A stretch of 64,000 bases of DNA. It comes from Chitinophagaceae bacterium (lineage in GTDB: Bacteria; Bacteroidota; Bacteroidia; Chitinophagales; Chitinophagaceae). Below are positions 36,870 through 46,020 of this stretch, in pieces (the first letter of the stretch is position 1; each line of letters starts with the position of its first letter). The position numbers and the translations under genes are program-made. Below the pieces are notes generated by a model. That model made no database searches and had not been told where the DNA came from. It saw only the letters and a program-made list of their open reading frames with translations. The stretch covers positions 372,001 to 436,000 of the forward strand of contig JAHBTR010000002.1 in assembly GCA_019638475.1 (NCBI GenBank), written 5' to 3'.

Positions 36870-37706
36870 TTATTGGTGATATTTTATTAAACCATTCATA
36901 GGGCTTTTTAAAATAGCTCCAATTTCTAATTCATAAGATAAACATAACTCTTGCAAAACATCTTTAAAAGCATAAGCTATACCTCCTGAAAAATAAATAG
37001 GATAAATCCAGCTTTCTCTATACTTATAAATATGATTTAAGAAAAAATCATTTAACCCATCTTCAATAATATTTTCTACCATATAGTGTCCTCTATTGTC
37101 AGCTAAAAATTTTGCAAAACCTGCTAAATAACTATTGGGTGTAGGACTTTTATAAACAGCATTAAGTATAGAATTTTTATCTGTTTGATAAGTTTTATTA
37201 AAATTCATCATCAACTCTTCATCAAAGGTTTGATACAAATAATACTGTATTACTTTTTTACCTAAATAAGCTCCACTACCTTCATCTCCTAAAATAAAAC
37301 CCAATGCAGCATTGTTTTTGACGATTTTATTTCCATTATAATAACAAGAATTAGAACCAGTGCCAAGAATAGATACAATTCCTTTTTGATTACCACACAA
37401 AGCCCTTGCAGCAGCCAGCATATCTGTATTTACCTCTATATAAATTTTGCCAAAAAGTTGTTGTAATACTTGTTTTAGTAACTTAACATTTGATGGATTA
37501 CTTAGCCCTGTACCATAAAAAAATATTTCGGTTACTAATGTGTTTTTTATTTTGGGTAATAATTCTTTTTGTAATAACAATATAATAGCTTCTTTACCTA
37601 AAAAATATGGACTAATTCCTTGCGTAAAAAAAGACTTCTTTTTATTATTGGAAATAATACGCCATTCACATTTAGTAGCACCACAATCTGCAATTAAAGT
37701 AGCCAT
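36870..37706 (-). CDS. N-acetylglucosamine kinase-like protein (BadF/BadG ATPase fold)
   Basis: 278 residues of the actin-like ATPase (ASKHA) fold. The phosphate-1 loop is ADCGATKCEW (about 6-15). The second phosphate/adenosine region shows ILGTGSNS (about 114-121), followed by GFILGDEGSGAYLGKK, which is typical of eukaryote-type GlcNAc kinases and their bacterial relatives. It probably phosphorylates an amino sugar released from cell wall or chitin turnover. The substrate is inferred only. It stands alone between convergent and divergent genes. Confidence 0.85.
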   Translation of the reverse strand: MATLIADCGATKCEWRIISNNKKKSFFTQGISPYFLGKEAIILLLQKELLPKIKNTLVTEIFFYGTGLSNPSNVKLLKQVLQQLFGKIYIEVNTDMLAAARALCGNQKGIVSILGTGSNSCYYNGNKIVKNNAALGFILGDEGSGAYLGKKVIQYYLYQTFDEELMMNFNKTYQTDKNSILNAVYKSPTPNSYLAGFAKFLADNRGHYMVENIIEDGLNDFFLNHIYKYRESWIYPIYFSGGIAYAFKDVLQELCLSYELEIGAILKSPMNGLIKYHQ

Positions 37707-37920
37707 ATTGAAAATATTTTTCAGTTAAATTAAAATAAAGGAACACTAAAATTAACATCTATTACATTCATTAACCAAATAAAAAAATGTTTTTAAATTA
37801 AAGATGGTAAAAGTATTCCTTGTAGGTTTGCTTGAAATATTTAAGATAAAAAATAAATGTTCTTACTTATCTCTAATTTAAAATTAGGATATTTGTACTT
37901 TATAAAAAGTATTATTAATA

Positions 37921-39513
37921 ATGATAAAAGAGAAAAAGCAGGTTTGGTTACCTATATTGTTTGCTTTAGTGATGGTTTTTGGAATGGTTGTGGGCTTTAA
38001 TCTAAAAAAACATTCATCTACTGAAACTTTTCTTGGCACAGGCAATACAACTACTGTACAAGAAGTATTAAGTTTAATTCGTAATAAATATGTTGAACCT
38101 ATAAAAATGGATAGTATTTCAGAAATTACTATTAATGAATTATTATCTCATTTAGACCCTCATTCTCTATACATTCCACCCATTAATGTAGAAGATATTA
38201 ACGATGAACTTTTAGGCAATTTTCAAGGTATTGGTATAGAGTTTCAACTATTGAATGATACTGTTAATGTCATTAATGTTATACCTAATGGACCATCAGA
38301 AAAAGCTGGTATATTAATAGGTGACAAATTGATTGCTGTAAATGATTCAATAAAAATAGCTGGTGTACAAATTACTACAGATAAGATTAGACATTATTTT
38401 AGAGGAAAAGCTGAAAGCAAAGTATCGGTTACTCTTTTAAGAAATAATCAACTTAAAAATATAACTATTACAAGAGGTGTTATACCTATAAGTACTATAG
38501 ATGCTGCATATTTAATAGAGCCACAAACAGGGTTTATAAAACTAAATAAGTTTGGAGATAAAACCTATGAAGAATTTATGGCTCAATTAGAAAAATTGCA
38601 AAAGCAGGGAATGAAAAACCTTATAGTAGATTTGAGAGGTAACACAGGTGGCTTAATGAATGAAGCAGTAGATATTGCTGATGAATTTTTAAGCGATAAT
38701 AAATTAGTCGTTTATACAGAAGGCGATAAATCTTCAAGATATGAGTATAAAACAAAACGTGATGGATTATTTGAAGAAGGTAATTTAATAATATTGGTAG
38801 ATGAAAAAAGTGCCAGTGCAAGTGAAATACTTGCTGGCACATTACAAGATTGGGATAGAGCCACCATTGTTGGAAGAAGAACCTTTGGTAAAGGATTGGT
38901 TCAACAACAATTTCCATTAAGCAATGGAGGTGCACTGCGTTTAACTATTGCTCGCTATTATACTCCATTAGGTCGCAATATTCAAAAACCATACAATCAT
39001 AAATCAATAGAAGAATATAGACGAGATGCCTTAAATGGCAATGAAATAATTGATACAGATGATGATGACTCTACACACAAGAACCACACTTTTACAACAC
39101 CAAAAGGGAAAATTGTTTATGGTGGTGGTGGAATTTTACCAGATATTGTAGTTACTGAAGACTCCGTATCATTAAGTAAAAAAATGGTTAGTTTATACCA
39201 AACCAATGTGTTAAGAAATGCTGCTTTACAGTTTTATGTAAGCAATAAAACTGCTTTAAATAATTATACTACTCCAACACAATTTTATAATGAATACAAA
39301 ACCCCTAACAACCTTTGGCAGCTTATTGAAAAATTAGCTCTTCAAAAATCTATTGCTATCAATACTGCTACCCCAGCAGAGCGAACATATATACTAACAG
39401 ATATGCAAAAACTATTGGCTAAGTTTATGTTTGGCGATAATGGCTACTACGAAATAGCTAACAAAACAGACAAAATGGTTATAAAATGTTTAGAGATTGT
39501 AAACAATAAATAA
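37921..39513 (+). CDS. S41 family carboxy-terminal processing protease (CtpA/Prc type)
   Basis: 530 residues. An N-terminal membrane anchor (about 8-27, LPILFALVMVFGMVVGF) places the enzyme in the periplasm. A PDZ domain covers about 95-180 (GIGIEFQLLND, GPSEKAGILIGDKLIAV). The S41 core holds DLRGNTGGLM, the nucleophile serine in KSASASEI, and the general base lysine in RTFGKGLVQ. A C-terminal helical region follows (about 420-530). These enzymes trim or degrade periplasmic proteins from the C-terminus. A one-mismatch -7 box (GATATTTG) lies upstream. Confidence 0.93.
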   Translation: MIKEKKQVWLPILFALVMVFGMVVGFNLKKHSSTETFLGTGNTTTVQEVLSLIRNKYVEPIKMDSISEITINELLSHLDPHSLYIPPINVEDINDELLGNFQGIGIEFQLLNDTVNVINVIPNGPSEKAGILIGDKLIAVNDSIKIAGVQITTDKIRHYFRGKAESKVSVTLLRNNQLKNITITRGVIPISTIDAAYLIEPQTGFIKLNKFGDKTYEEFMAQLEKLQKQGMKNLIVDLRGNTGGLMNEAVDIADEFLSDNKLVVYTEGDKSSRYEYKTKRDGLFEEGNLIILVDEKSASASEILAGTLQDWDRATIVGRRTFGKGLVQQQFPLSNGGALRLTIARYYTPLGRNIQKPYNHKSIEEYRRDALNGNEIIDTDDDDSTHKNHTFTTPKGKIVYGGGGILPDIVVTEDSVSLSKKMVSLYQTNVLRNAALQFYVSNKTALNNYTTPTQFYNEYKTPNNLWQLIEKLALQKSIAINTATPAERTYILTDMQKLLAKFMFGDNGYYEIANKTDKMVIKCLEIVNNK

Positions 39514-39609
39514 CCATAAATTAAGTTATACTTATATATTTGCTTTTTTAAAATTAACCATACAGCATTTTATAAGTAATAGGTATCTGTAATTAAGTTT
39601 ATAGTAAAA

Positions 39610-39837
39610 ATGGAAAAGATTTATGTATTGAAGAGAGAAAAGTATATGTATGGACCCTATACATTAGATGAGTTAAAATTGAATCCATTAAAGTCAGGCG
39701 ATAAAATTTGGTACGAAGGCATTAATGATTGGATGCCTATAGAAGAACTTGATTCTTTAGCCGATTTTTATAAACCTACTAATATAACTACCAGAAATGT
39801 TAAAAAATCATTTTTAAAACGTTTTTTTGGGCTATGA
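39610..39837 (+). CDS. small GYF-like domain protein
   Basis: 75 residues: a single GYF_2/DUF4339-type domain with YGPYTLDELK (about 13-22) and WYEGINDWMPIEEL (about 37-50), the paired aromatic pattern of that family, followed by a basic tail (KKSFLKRFFGL). Such domains bind proline-rich or other peptides and are often fused to membrane domains; here the domain stands almost alone. A TATATTTG box at 39535-39542 fits a -7 element. It shares strand and neighbourhood with the PID-CTERM-like gene, but a link is not shown. Confidence 0.75.
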   Translation: MEKIYVLKREKYMYGPYTLDELKLNPLKSGDKIWYEGINDWMPIEELDSLADFYKPTNITTRNVKKSFLKRFFGL

Positions 39838-39979
39838 TAACCAATGGTTACCTTTCTTTGTAATAGTGAAAAAAAAAATAGTATAAATATTTAAAAATAC
39901 CTATATTTTTGTAAAATTGGATGAGTATTAGAAAAGTAAAATATATTTAGAAATTATTGATTTGGAACAACCTTAAATT

Positions 39980-40321
39980 ATGAAATTATTTAAACACGCT
40001 GTAATTTTTTTCTTGGTTACATCATTATTATTGGGAGTAAGCATTACTAATAACTTGAGTGCACAAAATGTTGATGGCACTTCTTTAGACCATGGAACCT
40101 CTATAGATGTTCCTGTTTTTGAAGATGGAACTTTAGATAAAAATAATAATGGTACTATTTCAGGCGACCCTCATGCTGATTATGATTGGGGAGATGATGA
40201 CCCAGGTGGACCAGGTGGTGGAGGTTTTCCTCCAATTGATGATATTCCTTTTGATGGTGGGGTAGGCGTATTATTAGCTTTAGGAATTATAGGTGGTTAT
40301 AAAGTAAGCAGAAAAAAATAG
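39980..40321 (+). CDS. small secreted protein with PID-CTERM-like sorting tail
   Basis: 113 residues. A signal peptide (about 1-30, ending LSAQ) is followed by an acidic linker (about 31-75, DPHADYDWGDDDPGG), a Gly/Pro stretch, then a tripartite tail: PPIDDIPFDGG, the hydrophobic VGVLLALGIIGGY, and the basic KVSRKK. A short motif, membrane helix and basic end is the layout of PEP-CTERM/PID-CTERM sorting signals, for which an exosortase-type or related enzyme is thought to act; no such enzyme is encoded in this window. A TATTTTTG box at 39904-39911 could be its -7 element. The biological role is unknown. Confidence 0.72.
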   Translation: MKLFKHAVIFFLVTSLLLGVSITNNLSAQNVDGTSLDHGTSIDVPVFEDGTLDKNNNGTISGDPHADYDWGDDDPGGPGGGGFPPIDDIPFDGGVGVLLALGIIGGYKVSRKK

Positions 40322-40343
40322 CTTTATTTAAAATGATAAATTA

Positions 40344-40374
40344 AAAAGCGTTTCATAAAAAGTGAAATGCTTTT
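40344..40374 (+). terminator. terminator of the PID-CTERM-like gene
   Basis: Arms AAAAGCGTTTCA and TGAAATGCTTTT (one G-U) with a seven-base loop and a T-run. Confidence 0.75.
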
Positions 40375-40546
40375 TTTATGCCATACCATATCTTTTTGTT
40401 ACACATCTTACCCTTAGGTAGAAGATAAAGTTGTTGAGGAAATATGGTGAAAGAAAAAGCAGATAAAAAATAATACAAATTGATAAAGCTATGTATATTT
40501 GGGAGGTATAATTATATTATTTAATAACACTAACAAACAATACAAG

Positions 40547-41049
40547 ATGGGATTTTTATCAATTATAGGAAAAGGTATTCAAGCAATGATTGACGAGGCA
40601 ACTACGCCTGAGTCATTTAAAATGGGTGAAAAATTTGAAAACTACGTTCGAAATTCTTTATTTATTGACAGTTATTATGACCTTTTAGAACGACACATGA
40701 CTATAAAACAAACAAAGACTATGTAAAATCTTCATTAAAACCAGACTTTACTTTTCGTGATAAGTGGACAAAAAAGGAGTTTTATGTTGAAGCCAAGTTT
40801 AGAACAGGGCTTTACGACAATAAAATTGTTTGGTGCAATGATAACCAATTAAAAAGATACTTAGAATATAACAAAGAGGGACCTGTATTTATAATTTTAG
40901 GTATGGGAGAAAAACCTGACTACCCAGAATTTTTATCACTAATTCCACTAACCAAAGCTAAATACAAAGGACTTTTTCCTTCTCACGCTGAAAAATTCGA
41001 AATAAAAATTGACAAACCTATATCATCAAAAATACTTTGGGAACGATGA
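40547..41049 (+). pseudogene. frameshifted PD-(D/E)XK nuclease-like gene
   Basis: Reading from the ATG at 40547 (MGFLSIIGKGIQAMIDEATT) the frame stops at 40726. From about 40693 another frame continues without a stop to 41049 and carries on the same kind of sequence: THDYKTNKDYVKSS, then KPDFTFRDK and FYVEAKFR, and ending SSKILWER. The PD...ExK arrangement is the metal-binding core of PD-(D/E)XK nucleases, and a YEVEAK-type strand is typical of restriction-endonuclease-like folds. Losing one base near 40691-40695 explains the shift. It may be a decayed gene, a sequencing error or programmed frameshifting; decay or error seems likelier. A TATATTTG box at 40494-40501 supports the chosen start. 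Confidence 0.75.
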
Positions 41050-41175
41050 GAATTACAGTTTATAACATCGTATTGGCAAAATGACTGGCTAATGTAAAAA
41101 ATGAAGACTTCATTCCACATCCCATCTTTTAAAACAAAACAACTTTCTCCCAATAAAATAATGCTATTACAATAA

Positions 41176-41204
41176 AAAAGCTGTTGAAAAATTCAACAGC
41201 TTTT
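41176..41204 (-). terminator. terminator of tRNA-Lys
   Basis: Perfect 13-base arms (AAAAGCTGTTGAA and its complement) with a three-base loop, and a T-run on the minus strand, directly after the tRNA 3' end. Confidence 0.88.
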
Positions 41205-41205
41205 G

Positions 41206-41278
41206 TGATCCCGCTGGGACTCGAACCCAGGGCCCATACATTAAAAGTGTATTGCTCTACCAACTGAGCTACGGAATC
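41206..41278 (-). tRNA. tRNA-Lys (anticodon TTT)
   Basis: A 73-base cloverleaf on the minus strand: acceptor GATTCCG/CGGGATC with discriminator A, D-arm GTAGCTCAGTTGG, anticodon stem ATACA/TGTAT around CTTTTAA (anticodon at 41243-41245), and T-arm GGTTCGAGTCC. CCA is not encoded. Confidence 0.96.
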
Positions 41279-41539
41279 TACCTTTTTATTTGGGAGTGCA
41301 AAAATAGTGTTATGATTTTTGTAGCCAAATTTTTCTTTCCTTTTTTATACCATTGTGTTGATATTTTCAAAAATAAAGAATTTTGTTGATTAAGAGAAAG
41401 CATATATCTACTATTGCTCTATTGATTTTACTAAAAATTAATCATCAAAAAATTACTTCTTTAAATGACAGTTTCATTCCTAAATTCGCAACTGTTGGTT
41501 AGATTGTACATTTACTTTCGCCGAGTTTAAAAAAATATA

Positions 41540-43648
41540 TTGCAGCAAGTTATAAACATAGCATTGGTAGGAAACCCTAATAGTGGCAAAAGCACACTCT
41601 TTAATGCATTAACTGGGCTTAATCAAAAAACTGGCAACTTTCCAGGGGTTACTGTTGATAAAAAAACAGGTAAAGTGTCTTTGAGCAATGAATATGTTGC
41701 TAACTTAATAGATTTACCAGGCACTTACTCTTTATATCCAAGAAGGTCTGATGAATGGGTTGCATATAAAGTATTAATGCACACTGACGAAGAAATTAAA
41801 CCTGATATTATTTTACTAATAACAGATGCCAGCAACTTAAAACGAAACCTTCTTTTTTGTAGCCAAATATTAGATACTAAAACTCCTGTTGTAGTAGCTC
41901 TTACAATGAATGATATTGCAGCAAAAAAAGGAATTAGAGTAGATATAGGGGGTTTAGAAACTGATTTGGGTGTGCCTGTTGTAGAAATAAATCCAAGAAA
42001 AAGTAAAGGAATACAGCAACTAAAAAAAGCACTAATAGCTTCGGTACAGCATAAAACTATTCCAACAAGAAGTTTTATTAATAATAAAGAACTTGCTGCT
42101 AAAAGTATTGAAGCCATACAGCAAGAAATACCTCAATTAAATGATTATTCTTCCTTACATTATTTAATTAATTTTCAGCATTTACCAATTAGTAATTCTT
42201 TAAAACAAACAATAGAAAATGTAGCACGGCAAACAGATTTTAATGCTACCAAAGTGCAAGCAGATGAAATAATGCAACGCTATCAACGCATTAAAGTAAT
42301 TATGCAAAAAAATGTTTTTGCACCCGACCCAGCAGAAAAAAAATTAATATCCGATAAGTTAGATAATATTTTATTGCACAGAAAATGGGGCTATCTTATT
42401 TTATTAGTAGTATTGTTTATTATTTTTCAAAGTATTTTTTGGTTAGCTCAATTTCCTATGGATTGGATTGAAGCTGGTTTTACAGCATTTAGCACTATGC
42501 TTAGCCATCATTTACCTGAAGTGTGGTGGAGTGATTTACTCATTAATGGAATTATTGCTGGCTTAGGAGGCATTGTAATTTTTGTACCACAAATAATGAT
42601 ATTGTTTGGACTTATAACCATATTAGAAGATACTGGTTATATGGCTCGTATTAGTTTTTTAACAGATAGACTAATGCGTAAAGTAGGGCTAAATGGAAAA
42701 AGTGTTATGCCCATGATTAGTGGTTTAGCATGTGCTGTTCCTGCTATTATGAGTACAAGAAATATTGAAAATAAAAAAGAAAGATTACTCACTATCTTAG
42801 TTACACCATTAATGAGTTGTAGTGCAAGGCTACCTGTTTATATTATTTTAATTTCATTAGCTGTACCAGAAACTTATTACTTTGGTTTTTTAAGTTTGCA
42901 AGGTTTAACTATGATGATTTTATATTTGTTAGGCACCGTAGCTGCTTTATTAGTAAGCTATATTATGAAATGGTTTATCAATATAAAAGAAAAAAGTTTC
43001 TTCATTCTTGAACTACCTGTTTATAGAAATCCTCGTTGGAAAAATGTAGGAATAACAATGGTAGAAAAATCTAAAATATTTGTAGTAGAAGCAGGAAAAA
43101 TAATTATGATAATTAGTTTGCTATTATGGTTTTTAAGTAGTTATGGACCCGATAATAGACTAAAAACAATAGATACAAAATATGAAGCTCTAATACAGCA
43201 GTTTCCTAACGAAGCAGATTCTTTACAAAAAATTGCCTCTACAGAAAAACTTCAACATTCTTATGCTGGTATTTTAGGGCATACAATAGAACCTGTTATT
43301 ACACCTTTAGGGTTTGATTGGAAAATTGGTATTGCTCTAATAACATCATTTGCTGCAAGAGAAGTTTTTGTAGGCACAATGGCTACTTTATACAGTGTAG
43401 AAGAAAGTGATAAATACTCTTTAAGAGAGAAAATGAATGCTGCTGTTAAACCAGATGGTACCAAAGTTTATACTTTAGCTACAGCTTTATCATTAATGGT
43501 ATTTTATGTTTTTGCCATGCAATGTATGAGTACTTTGGCTATTGTAAAAAGAGAAACTAAAACTTGGAAGTGGCCTATTTTTCAGTTAGTATATATGACA
43601 TTATTGGCTTATAGTGCAAGTTGGGTTGTATATCAGGTATTTAGCTAA
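41540..43648 (+). CDS. feoB: ferrous iron transport protein B
   Basis: 702 residues starting at TTG (MQQVINIALVGN). The N-terminal G domain has G1 GNPNSGKST (about 11-19), the switch region with TVDKKTG, G3 DLPGTYSL, and G4 TMND. The membrane part has two Gate motifs of the family, visible around MISGLACAVPAIMSTRNIENKKERLL and SFAAREVFVGTMATLYS. It imports Fe2+ across the inner membrane under low-oxygen or iron-limited conditions. No feoA or feoC gene is adjacent and there is no fused FeoA domain. A TACTTTCG sequence at 41513-41520, one mismatch from the -7 consensus, precedes it. Confidence 0.95.
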   Translation: MQQVINIALVGNPNSGKSTLFNALTGLNQKTGNFPGVTVDKKTGKVSLSNEYVANLIDLPGTYSLYPRRSDEWVAYKVLMHTDEEIKPDIILLITDASNLKRNLLFCSQILDTKTPVVVALTMNDIAAKKGIRVDIGGLETDLGVPVVEINPRKSKGIQQLKKALIASVQHKTIPTRSFINNKELAAKSIEAIQQEIPQLNDYSSLHYLINFQHLPISNSLKQTIENVARQTDFNATKVQADEIMQRYQRIKVIMQKNVFAPDPAEKKLISDKLDNILLHRKWGYLILLVVLFIIFQSIFWLAQFPMDWIEAGFTAFSTMLSHHLPEVWWSDLLINGIIAGLGGIVIFVPQIMILFGLITILEDTGYMARISFLTDRLMRKVGLNGKSVMPMISGLACAVPAIMSTRNIENKKERLLTILVTPLMSCSARLPVYIILISLAVPETYYFGFLSLQGLTMMILYLLGTVAALLVSYIMKWFINIKEKSFFILELPVYRNPRWKNVGITMVEKSKIFVVEAGKIIMIISLLLWFLSSYGPDNRLKTIDTKYEALIQQFPNEADSLQKIASTEKLQHSYAGILGHTIEPVITPLGFDWKIGIALITSFAAREVFVGTMATLYSVEESDKYSLREKMNAAVKPDGTKVYTLATALSLMVFYVFAMQCMSTLAIVKRETKTWKWPIFQLVYMTLLAYSASWVVYQVFS

Positions 43649-43968
43649 ACAAATTCTACCCCTTTTAAAATGTGCAAATCTGTTTCCTTCTTTTTTGCTT
43701 CTACTTCATATCTATTAAATTCATAACCCATATTAAAAGTTTCCATTAAATAAGAAAATATAAAACGAATAGTTCCTTTCTGTTGATATTGTTTTACATG
43801 AGCTACTTCATGCCTTAACCATTTTCTATTATTTAAAAAATCTTCTCTTGATACATTATGCAGGTATATGGTTTTGCCTATTACCATTGCTGCTCTTTTA
43901 CTTTTTAGTCTATATGCAGCACACCTTGCCAACACAGATTTTTCTTTTATCCTTACAGTCATATTCAT
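43645..43968 (-). CDS. mini metallopeptidase-like protein with HEVAH motif
   Basis: 107 residues. The motif RHEVAHVKQY (about 52-61) contains HExxH, the zinc and catalytic pair of gluzincin-type peptidases, in the setting seen in DUF4157-like domains (VYLHN-type strand before, YLMETFNMGYEFNRYEVEAKKKE after, with the second Glu region). There is no signal peptide and little beyond the core fold. Its stop overlaps the end of feoB by four bases, tail to tail. An active protease or a non-catalytic binding protein are both possible; substrate unknown. Confidence 0.75.
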   Translation of the reverse strand: MNMTVRIKEKSVLARCAAYRLKSKRAAMVIGKTIYLHNVSREDFLNNRKWLRHEVAHVKQYQQKGTIRFIFSYLMETFNMGYEFNRYEVEAKKKETDLHILKGVEFV

Positions 43969-44188
43969 GTTAGTTTATCCAACAATTTTATTCAAAAGAT
44001 ATTGGTTAGTATTCGCAAAATAAGGAAAATAATTCATTTTACATTAAACTTATTACAATATATTTTATAACTTGAAGCAGCTTTATTATAGTATAAACTT
44101 AATTTACCACCTTTAAGTCTTTTATGCCGATATACACTTACATTTACCATTGGTATAATAGAAAGCTAAGATAACTTCTATATACTTT

Positions 44189-44196
44189 TATCTTTG
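44189..44196 (+). promoter_or_regulatory. -7 element immediately before the LytS-type kinase gene
   Basis: TATCTTTG matches TAnnTTTG exactly and ends six bases before the ATG at 44203, so transcription would begin at or near the start codon (leaderless mRNA). No good -33 TTTG is seen at the right distance. Confidence 0.5.
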
Positions 44197-44202
44197 CACA
44201 CC

Positions 44203-45249
44203 ATGAGCAAAAAGCAAACTCAATATTGGACTTTTCAAATAGCTGGTTGGTCACTTTATGCTTTATCAATCATATTTTTTGCATTTGTATTCCGCTTTAC
44301 TTTAGACTCAATCTATTGGAAAAGAATTTTCTTTACAGTAGTAACGGGTATTGCTTTCACTCATTTGCTTCGTTTATTAATTCAGCATTATCGATTAAAG
44401 CCACCATTAAAGGGTAATTCATGGATTAAATTTTTTGTATTGGTACTACTCATTTGCATAGCTAATAGCCTTATAAGTAGTGTACTTATTCAATGGCTTG
44501 GCTGGTTTAGAAAAGAAGTCAATACAAGTATTATTAAGCGTTTTGTATATACACTTTTTGACACTTCTCCTATTATTCTTGTATGGGTTAGTATTTATTA
44601 TATATGGCACTATGTAGATGATGCAACAAGAACAGAAGTAGATAAAATAAAATTAGAAAGTTTGGTAAAAGAGTTAGAATTAAAAACCATTAAAAGCCAT
44701 ATAAATCCTCACTTTATTTTCAATGCTTTAAATAGTATTAGAGCATTGGTAGATGAAAACCCTACACGTGCCAGAACAGCTATTACAGAGTTGAGCAATT
44801 TATTAAGAAGCAGTATGCACACAGATAAAACGGAAACTACTTCTTTAGAAAATGAATTGAATATTGTGAAAGATTATTTAGCTTTAGAACATATACGATT
44901 TGAAGATAGATTAAAAGTTGAATATGATATAGATGAAGATACATTAGACCAACCCATTCCTCCAATGATGTTACAAAACTTAGTAGAAAATGCCATTAAA
45001 CATGGTATTAGCAAACAAAAAAATGGCGGTACAATACATATAAAATCAGATTTTGTAGAGGATAAATATGAATTACTTGTTCAGAATACTGGTACACTAA
45101 ATAAAAATTATTACGAAAATGAAGGCTTTGGTATTGCCAGTACTAAAAACAGATTAGCTTTACTATTTGGAGGCAAAGCATCTTTTGAATTAAATGAAAT
45201 AGATAATAATATGGTAGAAGCTAAAATAATGATGCCTGTTTCTATTTAA
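44203..45249 (+). CDS. LytS-type sensor histidine kinase
   Basis: 348 residues from the ATG at 44203. Four membrane segments cover about 10-140 with no extracytoplasmic domain of note, then a His_kinase domain: SHINPHFIFNALNSIRAL with phosphoacceptor His170, followed by an ATP-binding region with QNLVENAIKHGI (N box) and GFGIASTKNRL (G box). Its partner is the LytTR regulator 42 bases downstream; they form a two-component system. The short loops suggest that the signal is sensed in or near the membrane. An upstream TTG overlaps the -7 box and is not the start. Confidence 0.92.
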   Translation: MSKKQTQYWTFQIAGWSLYALSIIFFAFVFRFTLDSIYWKRIFFTVVTGIAFTHLLRLLIQHYRLKPPLKGNSWIKFFVLVLLICIANSLISSVLIQWLGWFRKEVNTSIIKRFVYTLFDTSPIILVWVSIYYIWHYVDDATRTEVDKIKLESLVKELELKTIKSHINPHFIFNALNSIRALVDENPTRARTAITELSNLLRSSMHTDKTETTSLENELNIVKDYLALEHIRFEDRLKVEYDIDEDTLDQPIPPMMLQNLVENAIKHGISKQKNGGTIHIKSDFVEDKYELLVQNTGTLNKNYYENEGFGIASTKNRLALLFGGKASFELNEIDNNMVEAKIMMPVSI

Positions 45250-45291
45250 TATTAAATATATAACCTACTTTTTAAATTAAAACACTAAAGT

Positions 45292-46020
45292 ATGTCTATC
45301 AAAACAATTATAATAGATGATGAAAGATTAGCAAGAAGTGAATTAAAAAAAATGCTAACCGATTATAAGGAAATTGAAATTATTGAAGAAGCTACTAATG
45401 CCGATGATGGCATTATGAAAATAGAATCATTATCTCCTGATTTAATTTTTTTAGATATTCAAATGCCTGGGAAAACAGGCTTTGACTTATTGGCAGAAGT
45501 AGAAAAATCGCCTAAAGTAATTTTTACAACTGCTTACGATGAATATGCTATTAAAGCCTTTGAAGTAAATGCTTTAGATTATTTAATGAAACCAATAGAA
45601 CCAAAGCGTTTAAGCGATGCAATTCAAAAATTGCAATACGAAATTCAAAAAGAAAAACAAGATACTCAAAACATCAGAGGTACTTTACATGATGATGACC
45701 AAGTATTTGTAAAAGATGGAGAACGCTGCTGGTTTGTAAAACTAAATGAAATTAGATTATTTGAAAGTGTAGGTAATTATGCCAAAGTTTTTTTTGGTAC
45801 AAACAAACCTTTAATTCTAAAATCATTGAACAACTTAGAAGACAGATTAGATAAAAAAACTTTTTTCAGAGCTAATAGAAAACATATTATCAATTTACGC
45901 TGGATAGAAAAAATAGAACCTTATTTTAATGGTGGTTTATTGGTTGAATTAAAAGGTGGCGAAAAAATAGAAATAAGCAGAAGACAAACTGTTAAGTTTA
46001 AAGAAATGATGAGTTTATAA
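45292..46020 (+). CDS. LytTR-family response regulator
   Basis: 242 residues. The receiver domain has the acidic pair Asp9-Asp10, phosphoacceptor Asp55 (FLDIQMPG), the Thr in FTTAYD and the Lys in LMKPIEP. A LytTR DNA-binding domain follows (about 135-240: RLFESVGNYAKVFF, FFRANRKHIINLRWI). It is the output of the adjacent sensor kinase. Such pairs in Bacteroidota often act on a few local or envelope-related genes; no clear LytTR direct-repeat site was found next to it. Its 3' end overlaps miaA by 23 bases, tail to tail. Confidence 0.94.
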   Translation: MSIKTIIIDDERLARSELKKMLTDYKEIEIIEEATNADDGIMKIESLSPDLIFLDIQMPGKTGFDLLAEVEKSPKVIFTTAYDEYAIKAFEVNALDYLMKPIEPKRLSDAIQKLQYEIQKEKQDTQNIRGTLHDDDQVFVKDGERCWFVKLNEIRLFESVGNYAKVFFGTNKPLILKSLNNLEDRLDKKTFFRANRKHIINLRWIEKIEPYFNGGLLVELKGGEKIEISRRQTVKFKEMMSL

